NCBI RefSeq assembly: GCF_024599655.1
Contig: NZ_CP102247.1
Coordinates: forward strand, 496,001 to 560,000
DNA length: 64,000 bases
From: Enterobacter asburiae
Lineage (GTDB): Bacteria > Pseudomonadota > Gammaproteobacteria > Enterobacterales > Enterobacteriaceae
Direction: 5' to 3'
Below, piece after piece: positions 6,912 to 18,428 of this stretch. The stretch's first letter is position 1. The number at the start of each line of letters is the position of its first letter. The notes under the pieces were generated by a model. The model saw only the letters and a program-made list of their open reading frames with translations. It ran no database searches and had not been told where the DNA came from. The translations under genes were made by a program, and so were the position numbers.

Positions 6912-9026
6912 ATGGCTCGTACAACACCCATCGCACGCTACCGTAACATCGGTATCAGTGCGCACATCGACGCCGGTAAAACCACTACTACCGAACGTAT
7001 TCTGTTCTACACCGGTGTAAACCACAAAATCGGTGAAGTTCATGACGGCGCAGCCACCATGGACTGGATGGAACAGGAGCAGGAGCGTGGTATTACTATC
7101 ACCTCCGCAGCGACTACTGCATTCTGGTCAGGTATGGCTAAGCAGTACGAACCGCATCGCGTAAACATCATCGACACCCCAGGGCACGTTGACTTCACCA
7201 TCGAAGTAGAACGTTCCATGCGTGTTCTTGACGGCGCGGTAATGGTTTATTGCGCAGTTGGTGGTGTTCAGCCACAGTCTGAAACTGTATGGCGTCAGGC
7301 GAACAAATATAAAGTTCCACGCATCGCGTTCGTTAACAAAATGGACCGTATGGGTGCTAACTTCCTGAAAGTTGTTGGTCAGATCAAAACCCGTCTGGGC
7401 GCGAACCCTGTTCCGCTGCAGCTGGCAATTGGTGCTGAAGAAGGCTTCACCGGCGTTATCGACCTGGTGAAAATGAAAGCCATCAACTGGAACGATGCAG
7501 ACCAGGGCGTTACCTTCGAATACGAAGATATCCCGGCTGAAATGCAGGACCTGGCTGACGAATGGCACCAGAACCTGATCGAATCCGCTGCTGAAGCTTC
7601 TGAAGAGCTGATGGAGAAATACCTGGGTGGTGAAGAACTGACTGAAGAAGAGATCAAAAAAGCTCTGCGTCAGCGCGTTCTGAACAACGAAATCATCCTG
7701 GTAACCTGTGGTTCTGCGTTCAAGAACAAAGGTGTTCAGGCAATGCTGGATGCGGTAGTTGACTACCTGCCATCCCCGGTTGACGTTCCTGCGATCAACG
7801 GCATCCTGGACGACGGTAAAGATACTCCAGCAGAGCGTCACGCAAGCGACGAAGAGCCATTCTCTGCACTGGCGTTCAAAATCGCTACCGACCCATTCGT
7901 GGGTAACCTGACCTTCTTCCGCGTTTACTCTGGTGTGGTTAACTCCGGTGACACCATCCTGAACTCCGTGAAAGCGGCGCGTGAACGTTTTGGCCGTATC
8001 GTACAGATGCACGCTAACAAACGTGAAGAGATCAAAGAAGTTCGTGCGGGCGACATCGCTGCAGCTATCGGTCTGAAAGACGTGACCACTGGTGACACCC
8101 TGTGTGACCCAGATCACCCGATCATTCTGGAGCGTATGGAATTCCCTGAGCCGGTAATCTCCATCGCAGTTGAACCAAAAACCAAAGCTGACCAGGAAAA
8201 AATGGGTCTGGCTCTGGGCCGTCTGGCGAAAGAAGACCCATCATTCCGCGTATGGACTGATGAAGAATCTAACCAGACCATCATCGCTGGTATGGGTGAA
8301 CTGCACCTGGACATCATCGTTGACCGTATGAAGCGTGAATTCAACGTTGAAGCGAACGTGGGTAAACCTCAGGTTGCTTACCGCGAAGCGATTCGCGCGA
8401 AAGTTACCGATGTTGAAGGTAAACACGCTAAGCAGTCTGGTGGTCGCGGTCAGTACGGTCACGTTGTGATCGACATGTACCCACTGGAGCCGGGCTCTAA
8501 CCCGAAAGGTTACGAGTTCATCAACGACATCAAAGGTGGTGTAATTCCTGGCGAATACATCCCAGCCGTTGATAAAGGCATTCAGGAACAGCTGAAAGCG
8601 GGCCCTCTGGCTGGCTATCCGGTTGTTGACATGGGTGTTCGTCTGCACTTCGGTTCTTACCACGACGTTGACTCCTCTGAACTGGCGTTTAAACTGGCTG
8701 CGTCTATTGCCTTTAAAGAAGGCTTTAAGAAAGCAAAACCAGTTCTGCTTGAGCCAATCATGAAGGTTGAAGTAGAAACTCCTGAAGAGAACACCGGTGA
8801 CGTTATCGGTGACTTGAGCCGTCGTCGCGGTATGCTGCGTGGTCAGGAATCCGAAGTAACTGGCGTTAAGATCCACGCTGAAGTTCCGCTGTCTGAAATG
8901 TTCGGATATGCAACTCAGCTGCGTTCTCTGACCAAAGGTCGTGCATCATACACCATGGAATTCCTGAAGTATGATGATGCGCCTAACAACGTTGCTCAGG
9001 CCGTTATTGAAGCCCGTGGTAAGTAA
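6912..9026 (+). CDS. fusA: Elongation factor G
   Basis: Translocation GTPase, 704 residues, full length. G-domain motifs are intact: P-loop AHIDAGKT (about residues 18-25), switch region with RGITITSA, DTPGHVDF and NKMD. Domains II to V follow, with the domain IV signature GGRGQYGHV near residues 510-520. Third gene of the str operon, 96 bases after rpsG and 69 before tufA. Fusidic acid target; I did not check each resistance position. Confidence 0.98.
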   Translation: MARTTPIARYRNIGISAHIDAGKTTTTERILFYTGVNHKIGEVHDGAATMDWMEQEQERGITITSAATTAFWSGMAKQYEPHRVNIIDTPGHVDFTIEVERSMRVLDGAVMVYCAVGGVQPQSETVWRQANKYKVPRIAFVNKMDRMGANFLKVVGQIKTRLGANPVPLQLAIGAEEGFTGVIDLVKMKAINWNDADQGVTFEYEDIPAEMQDLADEWHQNLIESAAEASEELMEKYLGGEELTEEEIKKALRQRVLNNEIILVTCGSAFKNKGVQAMLDAVVDYLPSPVDVPAINGILDDGKDTPAERHASDEEPFSALAFKIATDPFVGNLTFFRVYSGVVNSGDTILNSVKAARERFGRIVQMHANKREEIKEVRAGDIAAAIGLKDVTTGDTLCDPDHPIILERMEFPEPVISIAVEPKTKADQEKMGLALGRLAKEDPSFRVWTDEESNQTIIAGMGELHLDIIVDRMKREFNVEANVGKPQVAYREAIRAKVTDVEGKHAKQSGGRGQYGHVVIDMYPLEPGSNPKGYEFINDIKGGVIPGEYIPAVDKGIQEQLKAGPLAGYPVVDMGVRLHFGSYHDVDSSELAFKLAASIAFKEGFKKAKPVLLEPIMKVEVETPEENTGDVIGDLSRRRGMLRGQESEVTGVKIHAEVPLSEMFGYATQLRSLTKGRASYTMEFLKYDDAPNNVAQAVIEARGK

Positions 9027-9095
9027 TCCACAGGATTAAAACCTAAGTCCCGTGCTCTCTCCACAGGGGAGAGCACTATAGTAAGGAATATAGCC

Positions 9096-10280
9096 GTGTC
9101 TAAAGAAAAATTTGAACGTACAAAACCGCACGTCAACGTTGGTACTATCGGCCACGTTGACCATGGTAAAACTACCCTGACTGCTGCAATCACTACCGTT
9201 CTGGCTAAAACCTACGGTGGTTCTGCTCGTGCATTCGACCAGATCGATAACGCACCAGAAGAAAAAGCTCGTGGTATCACCATCAACACCTCTCACGTTG
9301 AGTACGACACCCCGACTCGCCACTACGCACACGTAGACTGCCCAGGCCACGCCGACTATGTTAAAAACATGATCACCGGTGCTGCGCAGATGGACGGCGC
9401 GATCCTGGTTGTTGCTGCGACTGACGGCCCAATGCCTCAGACTCGTGAGCACATCCTGCTGGGTCGTCAGGTAGGCGTTCCTTTCATCATCGTGTTCCTG
9501 AACAAATGCGACATGGTTGATGACGAAGAGCTGCTGGAACTGGTAGAGATGGAAGTTCGTGAACTGCTGTCTCAGTACGATTTCCCAGGCGACGATACCC
9601 CAATCGTTCGTGGTTCTGCTCTGAAAGCGCTGGAAGGCGAAGCTGAGTGGGAAGCGAAAATCATCGAACTGGCTGGCTTCCTGGATTCTTACATCCCAGA
9701 ACCAGAGCGTGCGATTGACAAGCCATTCCTGCTGCCAATCGAAGACGTATTCTCCATCTCCGGTCGTGGTACCGTTGTTACCGGTCGTGTAGAGCGCGGT
9801 ATCATCAAAGTTGGCGAAGAAGTTGAAATCGTTGGTATCAAAGAGACTGCGAAGTCTACCTGTACTGGCGTTGAAATGTTCCGCAAACTGCTGGACGAAG
9901 GCCGTGCTGGTGAGAACGTTGGTGTTCTGCTGCGTGGTATCAAACGTGAAGAAATCGAACGTGGTCAGGTTCTGGCGAAGCCAGGCTCAATCAAGCCACA
10001 CACCAAGTTCGAATCTGAAGTGTACATCCTGTCCAAAGACGAAGGCGGCCGTCATACTCCGTTCTTCAAAGGCTACCGTCCACAGTTCTACTTCCGTACA
10101 ACTGACGTGACCGGTACCATCGAACTGCCAGAAGGCGTTGAGATGGTAATGCCAGGCGACAACATCAAGATGGTTGTGACTCTGATCCACCCAATCGCGA
10201 TGGACGACGGTCTGCGTTTCGCAATCCGTGAAGGCGGCCGTACCGTTGGCGCGGGCGTTGTTGCTAAAGTTCTGGGCTAA
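9096..10280 (+). CDS. tufA: Elongation factor Tu
   Basis: GTPase that delivers aminoacyl-tRNA to the ribosome, 394 residues. Starts with GTG at 9096 behind TAAGGAA. Motifs GHVDHGKTTL, DCPGHADY and NKCD are intact; the C-terminus GAGVVAKVLG matches the family. Last gene of the str operon, followed by a strong terminator. Enterobacteria usually carry a second copy, tufB, elsewhere. In E. coli additional tufA promoters lie inside fusA; I did not identify them here. Confidence 0.98.
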   Translation: MSKEKFERTKPHVNVGTIGHVDHGKTTLTAAITTVLAKTYGGSARAFDQIDNAPEEKARGITINTSHVEYDTPTRHYAHVDCPGHADYVKNMITGAAQMDGAILVVAATDGPMPQTREHILLGRQVGVPFIIVFLNKCDMVDDEELLELVEMEVRELLSQYDFPGDDTPIVRGSALKALEGEAEWEAKIIELAGFLDSYIPEPERAIDKPFLLPIEDVFSISGRGTVVTGRVERGIIKVGEEVEIVGIKETAKSTCTGVEMFRKLLDEGRAGENVGVLLRGIKREEIERGQVLAKPGSIKPHTKFESEVYILSKDEGGRHTPFFKGYRPQFYFRTTDVTGTIELPEGVEMVMPGDNIKMVVTLIHPIAMDDGLRFAIREGGRTVGAGVVAKVLG

Positions 10281-10296
10281 TTAATTATCCCTGAAT

Positions 10297-10327
10297 AAAA
10301 AAAGGACGCTTCGGCGTCCTTTTTTGT
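10297..10327 (+). terminator. str operon terminator
   Basis: AAAAAAGGACGC, tetraloop TTCG, GCGTCC followed by a seven-T run, 16 bases after the tufA stop. Confidence 0.95.
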
Positions 10328-10404
10328 TTTCTGCCGTTCAGGCACTGTCACAAAATTTCGCATTTTTTGCCTGCTCCCGCCCCGTATTGTGGCGCTTGTG
10401 CTAT

Positions 10405-10423
10405 TGTAATCATAACCATTCTC
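10405..10423. promoter_or_regulatory. Candidate Fur box upstream of bfd
   Basis: TGTAATCATAACCATTCTC matches 14 of the 19 positions of the Fur consensus GATAATGATAATCATTATC. It lies 37 bases upstream of the bfd start. In E. coli bfd is induced under iron starvation through Fur, which fits. Confidence 0.65.
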
Positions 10424-10459
10424 ACTTACACTTTGCGCATAATTTGAACGGGAGTCTCT

Positions 10460-10654
10460 ATGTACGTTTGTTTATGTAATGGTGTAAGCGACAAGAAAAT
10501 ACGTCAGGCCGTTCGCCAGTTTCAGCCTCAGTCATTTCAGCAGCTACGCAAATTTGTTCCGGTGGGAAATCAATGCGGTAAATGCGTACGTGCTGCGCGA
10601 GAGATCATGCAGGACGAATTGATGCAGATCCCGGAATACAAAGAGATCGCGTAA
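10460..10654 (+). CDS. bfd: Bacterioferritin-associated ferredoxin Bfd
   Basis: 64-residue [2Fe-2S] protein that binds bacterioferritin and reduces its mineral core so that iron is released. The four cluster cysteines are visible: Cys4 and Cys6 (VCLC) and Cys39 and Cys42 (CGKC). It precedes bfr by 72 bases. The candidate Fur site above it implies expression when iron is scarce. Confidence 0.96.
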   Translation: MYVCLCNGVSDKKIRQAVRQFQPQSFQQLRKFVPVGNQCGKCVRAAREIMQDELMQIPEYKEIA

Positions 10655-10669
10655 GCGCCCATCTTTTTT

Positions 10670-10697
10670 TTGACATCCCTGTAGCCCGATCTACGCT
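10670..10697 (+). promoter_or_regulatory. Possible separate bfr promoter
   Basis: TTGACA (10670-10675), 16-base spacer and a poor -10 TACGCT (10692-10697), inside the bfd-bfr gap and 30 bases before bfr. A separate promoter would let storage (bfr) and release (bfd) respond oppositely to iron. The -10 matches only three of six positions. Confidence 0.4.
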
Positions 10698-10726
10698 TCA
10701 ATGAGTGGAAGCGGAGGGACTATATA

Positions 10727-11203
10727 ATGAAAGGTGATGTTAAAATCATAAGTTATCTCAATAAATTATTGGGAAATGAGCTTGTCGCAATTAACCAGTA
10801 CTTTCTTCACGCGAGAATGTTCAAAAACTGGGGGCTTAAACGTCTGAACGACGTTGAGTACCATGAATCGATCGATGAAATGAAGCACGCTGATAAATAT
10901 ATCGAGCGTATTTTATTCCTTGAAGGCATTCCAAACCTGCAGGACCTCGGAAAGCTGGGCATCGGAGAAGATGTCGAAGAGATGCTGCGTTCCGACCTCA
11001 GGCTGGAGCTGGAAGGCGCCAAAGATCTCCGTGAAGCCATTGCCTACGCAGACAGCGTACATGACTACGTCAGTCGCGATATGATGATCCAGATCCTGGC
11101 CGATGAAGAAGGCCACATTGACTGGCTGGAAACGGAACTGGACCTGATTGCTAAAATCGGCCTGCAGAACTACCTTCAGTCGCAGATTAAAGTGGAAGAG
11201 TAA
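10727..11203 (+). CDS. bfr: Bacterioferritin
   Basis: Heme-containing 24-mer iron storage protein, 158 residues. All di-iron ferroxidase ligands are in place: Glu18, Glu51, His54, Glu94, Glu127 and His130, and the heme-ligating Met52. Four-helix bundle length is normal. Partner of Bfd upstream. Its 3' end overlaps the end of the opposite-strand prepilin peptidase gene by 17 bases, and its apparent terminator lies inside that gene. Confidence 0.97.
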   Translation: MKGDVKIISYLNKLLGNELVAINQYFLHARMFKNWGLKRLNDVEYHESIDEMKHADKYIERILFLEGIPNLQDLGKLGIGEDVEEMLRSDLRLELEGAKDLREAIAYADSVHDYVSRDMMIQILADEEGHIDWLETELDLIAKIGLQNYLQSQIKVEE

Positions 11204-11660
11204 CCACCGTCTTCCAACCTACGCATAAACCCGCTGCTGCCAGAAATGGCCCAAAAGGCAGTGGGTTTTTTAATGCCCCTTTATCAGGGGTGAGAAAAGA
11301 AAACACAAGAATGCTGAGTAGCGCCATAAGCGCAGCGAGTAATGCCAGCGTAGGCAGCATGCACCAGCCATGCCACGCGCCAAGCGCCGCCAGGTATTTT
11401 ACATCGCCATATCCCATCCCTTCGCGCCGGCAGATTAACCGATATCCCCAGTAGATAACGGCAAATCCGATATATCCCGCCATCGCACCCACCACCGCAC
11501 TCGGCAGAAAATCAGGATGGATACAGAGCTGAAAGAGCAGGCCCGTCCAGAGTAGCGGGCAGAGAAATTTATCGGGAAGCAGTCCGTAGCGAATATCTGC
11601 ACGGACAAGAAAGGCCGTCAGCGAAAAATAGATCAGCAAAAAGGGGAGGGTGGTTAGCAT
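11187..11660 (-). CDS. gspO: Short prepilin peptidase (A24 family), GspO-like
   Basis: Inner membrane aspartyl protease domain of the type IV prepilin peptidase family. From the ATG at 11660 (GAGG ribosome site 8 bases before) it has 157 residues. Both catalytic Asp sites are visible: VRADIRYGLLPD and GMGYGDVK. The N-terminal half present in E. coli GspO (225 residues, itself lacking a full methylase domain) is missing, and no gsp genes surround it here. Longer starts (up to 11759, 190 residues) are possible but add unrelated residues. Position next to bfr matches E. coli. It may be a relic or may serve a pilin or pseudopilin system elsewhere in the genome. Confidence 0.8.
   Translation of the reverse strand: MLTTLPFLLIYFSLTAFLVRADIRYGLLPDKFLCPLLWTGLLFQLCIHPDFLPSAVVGAMAGYIGFAVIYWGYRLICRREGMGYGDVKYLAALGAWHGWCMLPTLALLAALMALLSILVFSFLTPDKGALKNPLPFGPFLAAAGLCVGWKTVVTLPL
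11227..11271 (+). terminator. bfr terminator embedded in the opposite gene
   Basis: AAACCCGCTGC (11227-11237) can pair with GCAGTGGGTTT (11258-11268), followed by a run of T to 11271; one pair is G-T. It lies 24 bases after the bfr stop and inside the coding region of the prepilin peptidase gene on the minus strand. Confidence 0.7.
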
Positions 11661-11837
11661 GGAAATGGCCTCAAAAGGGTTTGAGCGCATACTCGTCATA
11701 AGCGGCCTGGCCGGCAATCGACAAAAACGACAATTGCGTAGGGGCTCCAGACAAAGCATTGAGAAGAGATAGATTGCGTAAAAAGTTGCGCGCCCTTACG
11801 CATACTGCACCTCAGGCGCTTAATTTCTAAACGGCAC

Positions 11838-11865
11838 TTGCGTCTTGCCCAAATTTACGTATAAT
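11838..11865 (+). promoter_or_regulatory. S10 operon promoter
   Basis: TTGCGT (11838-11843), 16-base spacer and perfect TATAAT (11860-11865) followed by a GCGCGGGC discriminator. The start would be near 11872, giving a leader of about 170 bases before rpsJ, as in E. coli. Confidence 0.9.
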
Positions 11866-11871
11866 GCGCGG

Positions 11872-12040
11872 GCTTGTCGTAATTGACGGCGGGTTCAATC
11901 AGAACCAGAGTAGCTCATTTTGTTACTCAACAATGCTCCCAATTGGGGAGCTACGTAAGAACGGTTACACTCTCCCATCAATCGTAATGGGTTTGAGGAG
12001 TAATCATTTTCGTTTATAAAATAATTGGAGCTCTGGTCTC
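11872..12040 (+). promoter_or_regulatory. S10 operon leader, L4-responsive attenuator
   Basis: Long untranslated leader with a run of hairpins, including GCTCCC-AATT-GGGGAGC (11935-11951) and CCCAT...ATGGG (11974-11991). In E. coli the same leader is where L4 halts transcription (with NusA) and blocks translation of S10. The sequence strongly resembles that leader; details of the L4 response are inferred. Confidence 0.85.
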
Positions 12041-12352
12041 ATGCAGAACCAAAGAATCCGTATCCGCCTTAAAGCGTTTGATCATCGTCTGATCGATCAA
12101 TCAACCGCGGAAATCGTCGAGACTGCTAAGCGCACTGGTGCGCAAGTCCGTGGTCCGATCCCGCTGCCGACCCGCAAAGAGCGCTTCACCGTTCTGATCT
12201 CCCCGCACGTCAACAAAGACGCGCGCGATCAGTACGAAATCCGCACTCACAAGCGTCTGGTTGACATCGTTGAGCCAACTGAGAAAACCGTTGATGCTCT
12301 GATGCGTCTGGATCTGGCTGCCGGTGTAGACGTGCAGATCAGCCTGGGTTAA
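12041..12352 (+). CDS. rpsJ: 30S ribosomal protein S10 (NusE)
   Basis: 103-residue 30S head protein that also acts as NusE, binding NusB on boxA RNA for rRNA antitermination; the boxA sites at 36418 and 38338 in this window are targets of that complex. Sequence [15 protein letters not shown] and the C-terminal half are typical. First gene of the S10 operon, behind the long leader. Confidence 0.98.
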
Positions 12353-12384
12353 TCAGGTCATCGAGCGATTGAGAGGTTGATACA

Positions 12385-13929
<1,545 letters not shown>

Positions 13930-13946
13930 GTCGGAGGAGTAATACA

Positions 13947-14768
13947 ATGGCAGTTGTTAAATGTAAACCGACATCTCCGGGTCGTCGCCACGTAGTTAAA
14001 GTGGTTAACCCTGAGCTGCACAAGGGCAAACCTTTTGCTCCGTTGCTGGAAAAAAACAGCAAATCCGGTGGTCGTAACAACAATGGCCGTATCACCACTC
14101 GTCACATCGGTGGTGGCCACAAGCAGGCTTATCGTATTGTTGACTTCAAACGCAACAAAGACGGTATCCCAGCAGTTGTTGAACGTCTTGAGTACGATCC
14201 GAACCGTTCCGCGAACATCGCGCTGGTTCTGTACAAAGACGGCGAACGCCGTTACATCCTGGCCCCTAAAGGCCTGAAAGCTGGCGACCAGATTCAGTCT
14301 GGCGTTGATGCTGCAATCAAAGCAGGCAACACCCTGCCGATGCGCAATATCCCGGTTGGTTCTACCGTTCATAACGTAGAAATGAAACCAGGTAAAGGCG
14401 GTCAGCTGGCACGTTCCGCTGGTACTTACGTTCAGATCGTTGCTCGTGATGGTGCTTATGTCACCCTGCGTCTGCGTTCTGGTGAAATGCGTAAAGTCGA
14501 AGCAGACTGCCGCGCTACTCTGGGCGAAGTTGGCAATGCTGAGCATATGCTGCGCGTTCTGGGTAAAGCAGGTGCTGCACGCTGGCGTGGTGTTCGTCCT
14601 ACCGTTCGCGGTACTGCGATGAACCCAGTCGACCACCCACATGGTGGTGGTGAAGGTCGTAACTTTGGTAAGCACCCGGTAACTCCGTGGGGCGTTCAGA
14701 CCAAAGGTAAGAAGACCCGCAGCAACAAGCGTACTGATAAATTTATCGTACGTCGCCGTAGCAAATAA
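13947..14768 (+). CDS. rplB: 50S ribosomal protein L2
   Basis: 273-residue, strongly conserved 50S protein needed for subunit association and peptidyl transfer. The C-terminal VDHPHGGGEGR segment, close to the peptidyl transferase centre, is intact. Preceded by GGAGGAG. Confidence 0.98.
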   Translation: MAVVKCKPTSPGRRHVVKVVNPELHKGKPFAPLLEKNSKSGGRNNNGRITTRHIGGGHKQAYRIVDFKRNKDGIPAVVERLEYDPNRSANIALVLYKDGERRYILAPKGLKAGDQIQSGVDAAIKAGNTLPMRNIPVGSTVHNVEMKPGKGGQLARSAGTYVQIVARDGAYVTLRLRSGEMRKVEADCRATLGEVGNAEHMLRVLGKAGAARWRGVRPTVRGTAMNPVDHPHGGGEGRNFGKHPVTPWGVQTKGKKTRSNKRTDKFIVRRRSK

Positions 14769-14781
14769 TTTTAGAGGATAA

Positions 14782-15063
<282 letters not shown>

Positions 15064-15077
15064 GGTAGGAGGAAGAG

Positions 15078-16129
<1,052 letters not shown>

Positions 16130-16141
16130 GGAGCGTCGCTG

Positions 16142-16552
16142 ATGTTACAACCAAAGCGTACAAAATTCCGTAAAGTGCACAAAGGCCGCAACCGTGGTCT
16201 GGCGCAGGGTACGGATGTTAGCTTCGGCACTTTCGGTCTGAAAGCTGTTGGCCGTGGTCGTCTGACTGCACGTCAGATCGAAGCAGCACGTCGTGCAATG
16301 ACCCGTGCAGTTAAGCGTCAAGGTAAGATCTGGATCCGTGTATTCCCGGACAAACCGATCACCGAGAAGCCGCTGGAAGTTCGTATGGGTAAAGGTAAAG
16401 GTAACGTGGAGTACTGGGTTGCCTTGATCCAACCGGGCAAAGTCCTTTATGAAATGGACGGTGTTCCGGAAGAGCTGGCCCGTGAAGCCTTCGGCCTGGC
16501 AGCAGCGAAACTGCCTATCAAAACCACCTTTGTAACTAAGACGGTGATGTAA
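16142..16552 (+). CDS. rplP: 50S ribosomal protein L16
   Basis: 136-residue protein near the A-site tRNA and the central protuberance. The VRMGKGKG loop that includes the Arg hydroxylated by RoxA in E. coli is present. Its stop overlaps the rpmC start by one base (TAATG). Confidence 0.98.
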   Translation: MLQPKRTKFRKVHKGRNRGLAQGTDVSFGTFGLKAVGRGRLTARQIEAARRAMTRAVKRQGKIWIRVFPDKPITEKPLEVRMGKGKGNVEYWVALIQPGKVLYEMDGVPEELAREAFGLAAAKLPIKTTFVTKTVM

Positions 16553-16743
16553 TGAAAGCAAAAGAGCTGCGTGAAAAAAGCGTTGAAGAGCTGAACGCTG
16601 AGCTGCTGAACCTGCTGCGTGAGCAGTTCAACCTGCGTATGCAGGCTGCAAGTGGCCAGCTGCAACAGACTCACCTGCTGAAGCAAGTGCGTCGCAATGT
16701 TGCACGCGTTAAGACTTTACTGACTCAGAAGGCGGGTGCGTAA
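16552..16743 (+). CDS. rpmC: 50S ribosomal protein L29
   Basis: 63-residue two-helix protein at the tunnel exit next to L23. Overlaps rplP and rpsQ by one base each (TAATG at both ends), so three genes are translated as a coupled unit. Confidence 0.98.
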   Translation: MKAKELREKSVEELNAELLNLLREQFNLRMQAASGQLQQTHLLKQVRRNVARVKTLLTQKAGA

Positions 16744-16997
16744 TGACCGATAAAATCCGTACTCTGCAAGGTCGTGTTGTTAGCGACAAAATGGAGAAAT
16801 CCATTGTTGTAGCTATCGAACGCATTGTGAAACACCCGATCTACGGTAAATTCATCAAGCGTACGACCAAACTGCACGTACATGACGAGAACAACGAATG
16901 TGGTATCGGCGACAAGGTTGAAATCCGTGAATGCCGTCCACTGTCCAAGACTAAGTCCTGGACGCTGGTTCGCGTTGTAGAGAAAGCGGTTCTGTAA
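16743..16997 (+). CDS. rpsQ: 30S ribosomal protein S17
   Basis: 84-residue OB-fold protein, primary binder of 16S rRNA 5' domain. Last gene of the S10 operon, followed by a hairpin-T run and the spc promoter. Confidence 0.98.
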   Translation: MTDKIRTLQGRVVSDKMEKSIVVAIERIVKHPIYGKFIKRTTKLHVHDENNECGIGDKVEIRECRPLSKTKSWTLVRVVEKAVL

Positions 16998-17019
16998 TAC
17001 AGTACGCCTTCTCAATACG

Positions 17020-17053
17020 AATAAACGGCTCAGCGATGAGCCGTTTATTTTTT
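17020..17053 (+). terminator. S10 operon terminator
   Basis: AATAAACGGCTCA, loop GCGA, TGAGCCGTTTATT followed by T5. Strong stem between rpsQ and rplN. In E. coli part of the transcription reads through it into spc. Confidence 0.88.
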
Positions 17054-17074
17054 CTACCCATATTGCAGAAGCGG

Positions 17075-17083
17075 TGTTATAAT
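17075..17083 (+). promoter_or_regulatory. spc operon promoter, extended -10
   Basis: TGTTATAAT gives a perfect -10 (17078-17083) with the TGn extension, followed by a GCCGCGCCC discriminator. The -35 region at the standard distance (about 17055-17060) is weak; TTGCAG at 17063 is too close to pair with this -10. Confidence 0.8.
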
Positions 17084-17163
17084 GCCGCGCCCTCGATATG
17101 GGGCTTTTTAACGGCTCTGATTTTAGAGTCTCAGGTAGTAGTTGACATTAGCGGAGCACTAAA

Positions 17164-17535
17164 ATGATCCAAGAACAGACTATGCTGAACGTCGCCGACA
17201 ACTCCGGTGCACGTCGCGTAATGTGTATCAAGGTTCTGGGTGGCTCGCACCGTCGCTACGCAGGCGTAGGCGACATCATCAAGATCACCATCAAGGAAGC
17301 AATTCCACGTGGTAAGGTCAAAAAAGGTGATGTGCTGAAGGCGGTAGTGGTGCGCACCAAGAAGGGTGTTCGTCGCCCTGACGGTTCTGTCATTCGCTTC
17401 GATGGTAATGCATGCGTTATTTTAAACAATAACAGCGAGCAGCCTATCGGCACGCGTATCTTTGGGCCGGTAACTCGTGAACTTCGTACTGAGAAGTTCA
17501 TGAAAATTATCTCTCTGGCACCAGAAGTACTCTAA
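17164..17535 (+). CDS. rplN: 50S ribosomal protein L14
   Basis: 123-residue protein at the subunit interface (bridge B8) that also binds the silencing factor RsfS. Begins MIQEQTMLNVADNSGAR as in the family. First gene of the spc operon, with a leader of about 70 bases. Confidence 0.98.
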   Translation: MIQEQTMLNVADNSGARRVMCIKVLGGSHRRYAGVGDIIKITIKEAIPRGKVKKGDVLKAVVVRTKKGVRRPDGSVIRFDGNACVILNNNSEQPIGTRIFGPVTRELRTEKFMKIISLAPEVL

Positions 17536-17545
17536 GGAGCGAATC

Positions 17546-17860
17546 ATGGCAGCGAAAATCCGTCGTGATGACGAAGTTATCGTGTTAACCGGTAAAGATA
17601 AAGGTAAACGCGGTAAAGTAAAAAATGTTCTGTCTTCCGGCAAACTTGTCGTTGAAGGTATCAACCTGGTTAAGAAACATCAGAAGCCGGTTCCGGCCCT
17701 GAACCAACCAGGTGGCATCGTTGAAAAAGAAGCTGCTATTCAGGTTTCTAACGTTGCAATCTTCAATGCGGCTACCGGCAAGGCTGACCGTGTAGGCTTT
17801 AGATTCGAAGACGGCAAAAAAGTCCGTTTCTTCAAGTCTAACAGCGAAACTATCAAGTAA
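17546..17860 (+). CDS. rplX: 50S ribosomal protein L24
   Basis: 104-residue assembly initiator of the 50S subunit with an N-terminal KOW motif ([16 protein letters not shown]). Preceded by AAGGAG. 14 bases before rplE. Confidence 0.98.
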
Positions 17861-17874
17861 TTTGGAGTAGTACG

Positions 17875-18414
17875 ATGGCGAAACTGCATGATTACTACAA
17901 AGACGAAGTAGTTAACAAACTCATGACTGAGTTTAACTACAATTCTGTCATGCAAGTCCCTCGGGTCGAGAAGATCACCCTGAACATGGGTGTTGGTGAA
18001 GCGATCGCTGACAAGAAACTGCTGGATAACGCAGCAGCTGACCTGACAGCAATCTCCGGTCAAAAACCGCTGATCACCAAAGCACGCAAATCTGTTGCAG
18101 GCTTCAAAATCCGTCAGGGCTATCCGATCGGCTGTAAAGTAACTCTGCGTGGCGAACGCATGTGGGAGTTCTTTGAGCGCCTGATCACTATTGCTGTTCC
18201 ACGTATCCGTGACTTCCGTGGCTTGTCCGCTAAGTCTTTCGACGGTCGTGGTAACTACAGCATGGGTGTCCGTGAGCAGATCATCTTCCCAGAAATCGAC
18301 TACGATAAAGTCGACCGCGTGCGTGGTTTGGATATTACCATTACCACTACTGCGAAATCTGACGAAGAAGGCCGTGCTCTGCTGGCTGCCTTTGACTTCC
18401 CGTTCCGCAAGTAA
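17875..18414 (+). CDS. rplE: 50S ribosomal protein L5
   Basis: 179-residue central-protuberance protein that binds 5S rRNA with L18. In E. coli S8 represses the spc operon by binding mRNA at the start of this gene; the rplX-rplE junction here (about 17850-17900) is the expected site, though I did not fold it. Confidence 0.98.
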
Positions 18415-18428
18415 GGTAGGGTTACTGA

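Noticed and set aside
7128..8117. Long open frame (329 codons) antisense to fusA
   Set aside because: Coding sequences with biased codons in essential genes often leave the complement open. It has no ribosome site, no family resemblance and unusual Phe/Val/His-rich composition.
17063..17083. TTGCAG paired with TATAAT as an ordinary spc promoter
   Set aside because: Only 9 bases separate them, too short for sigma-70; the extended -10 explains the site better.
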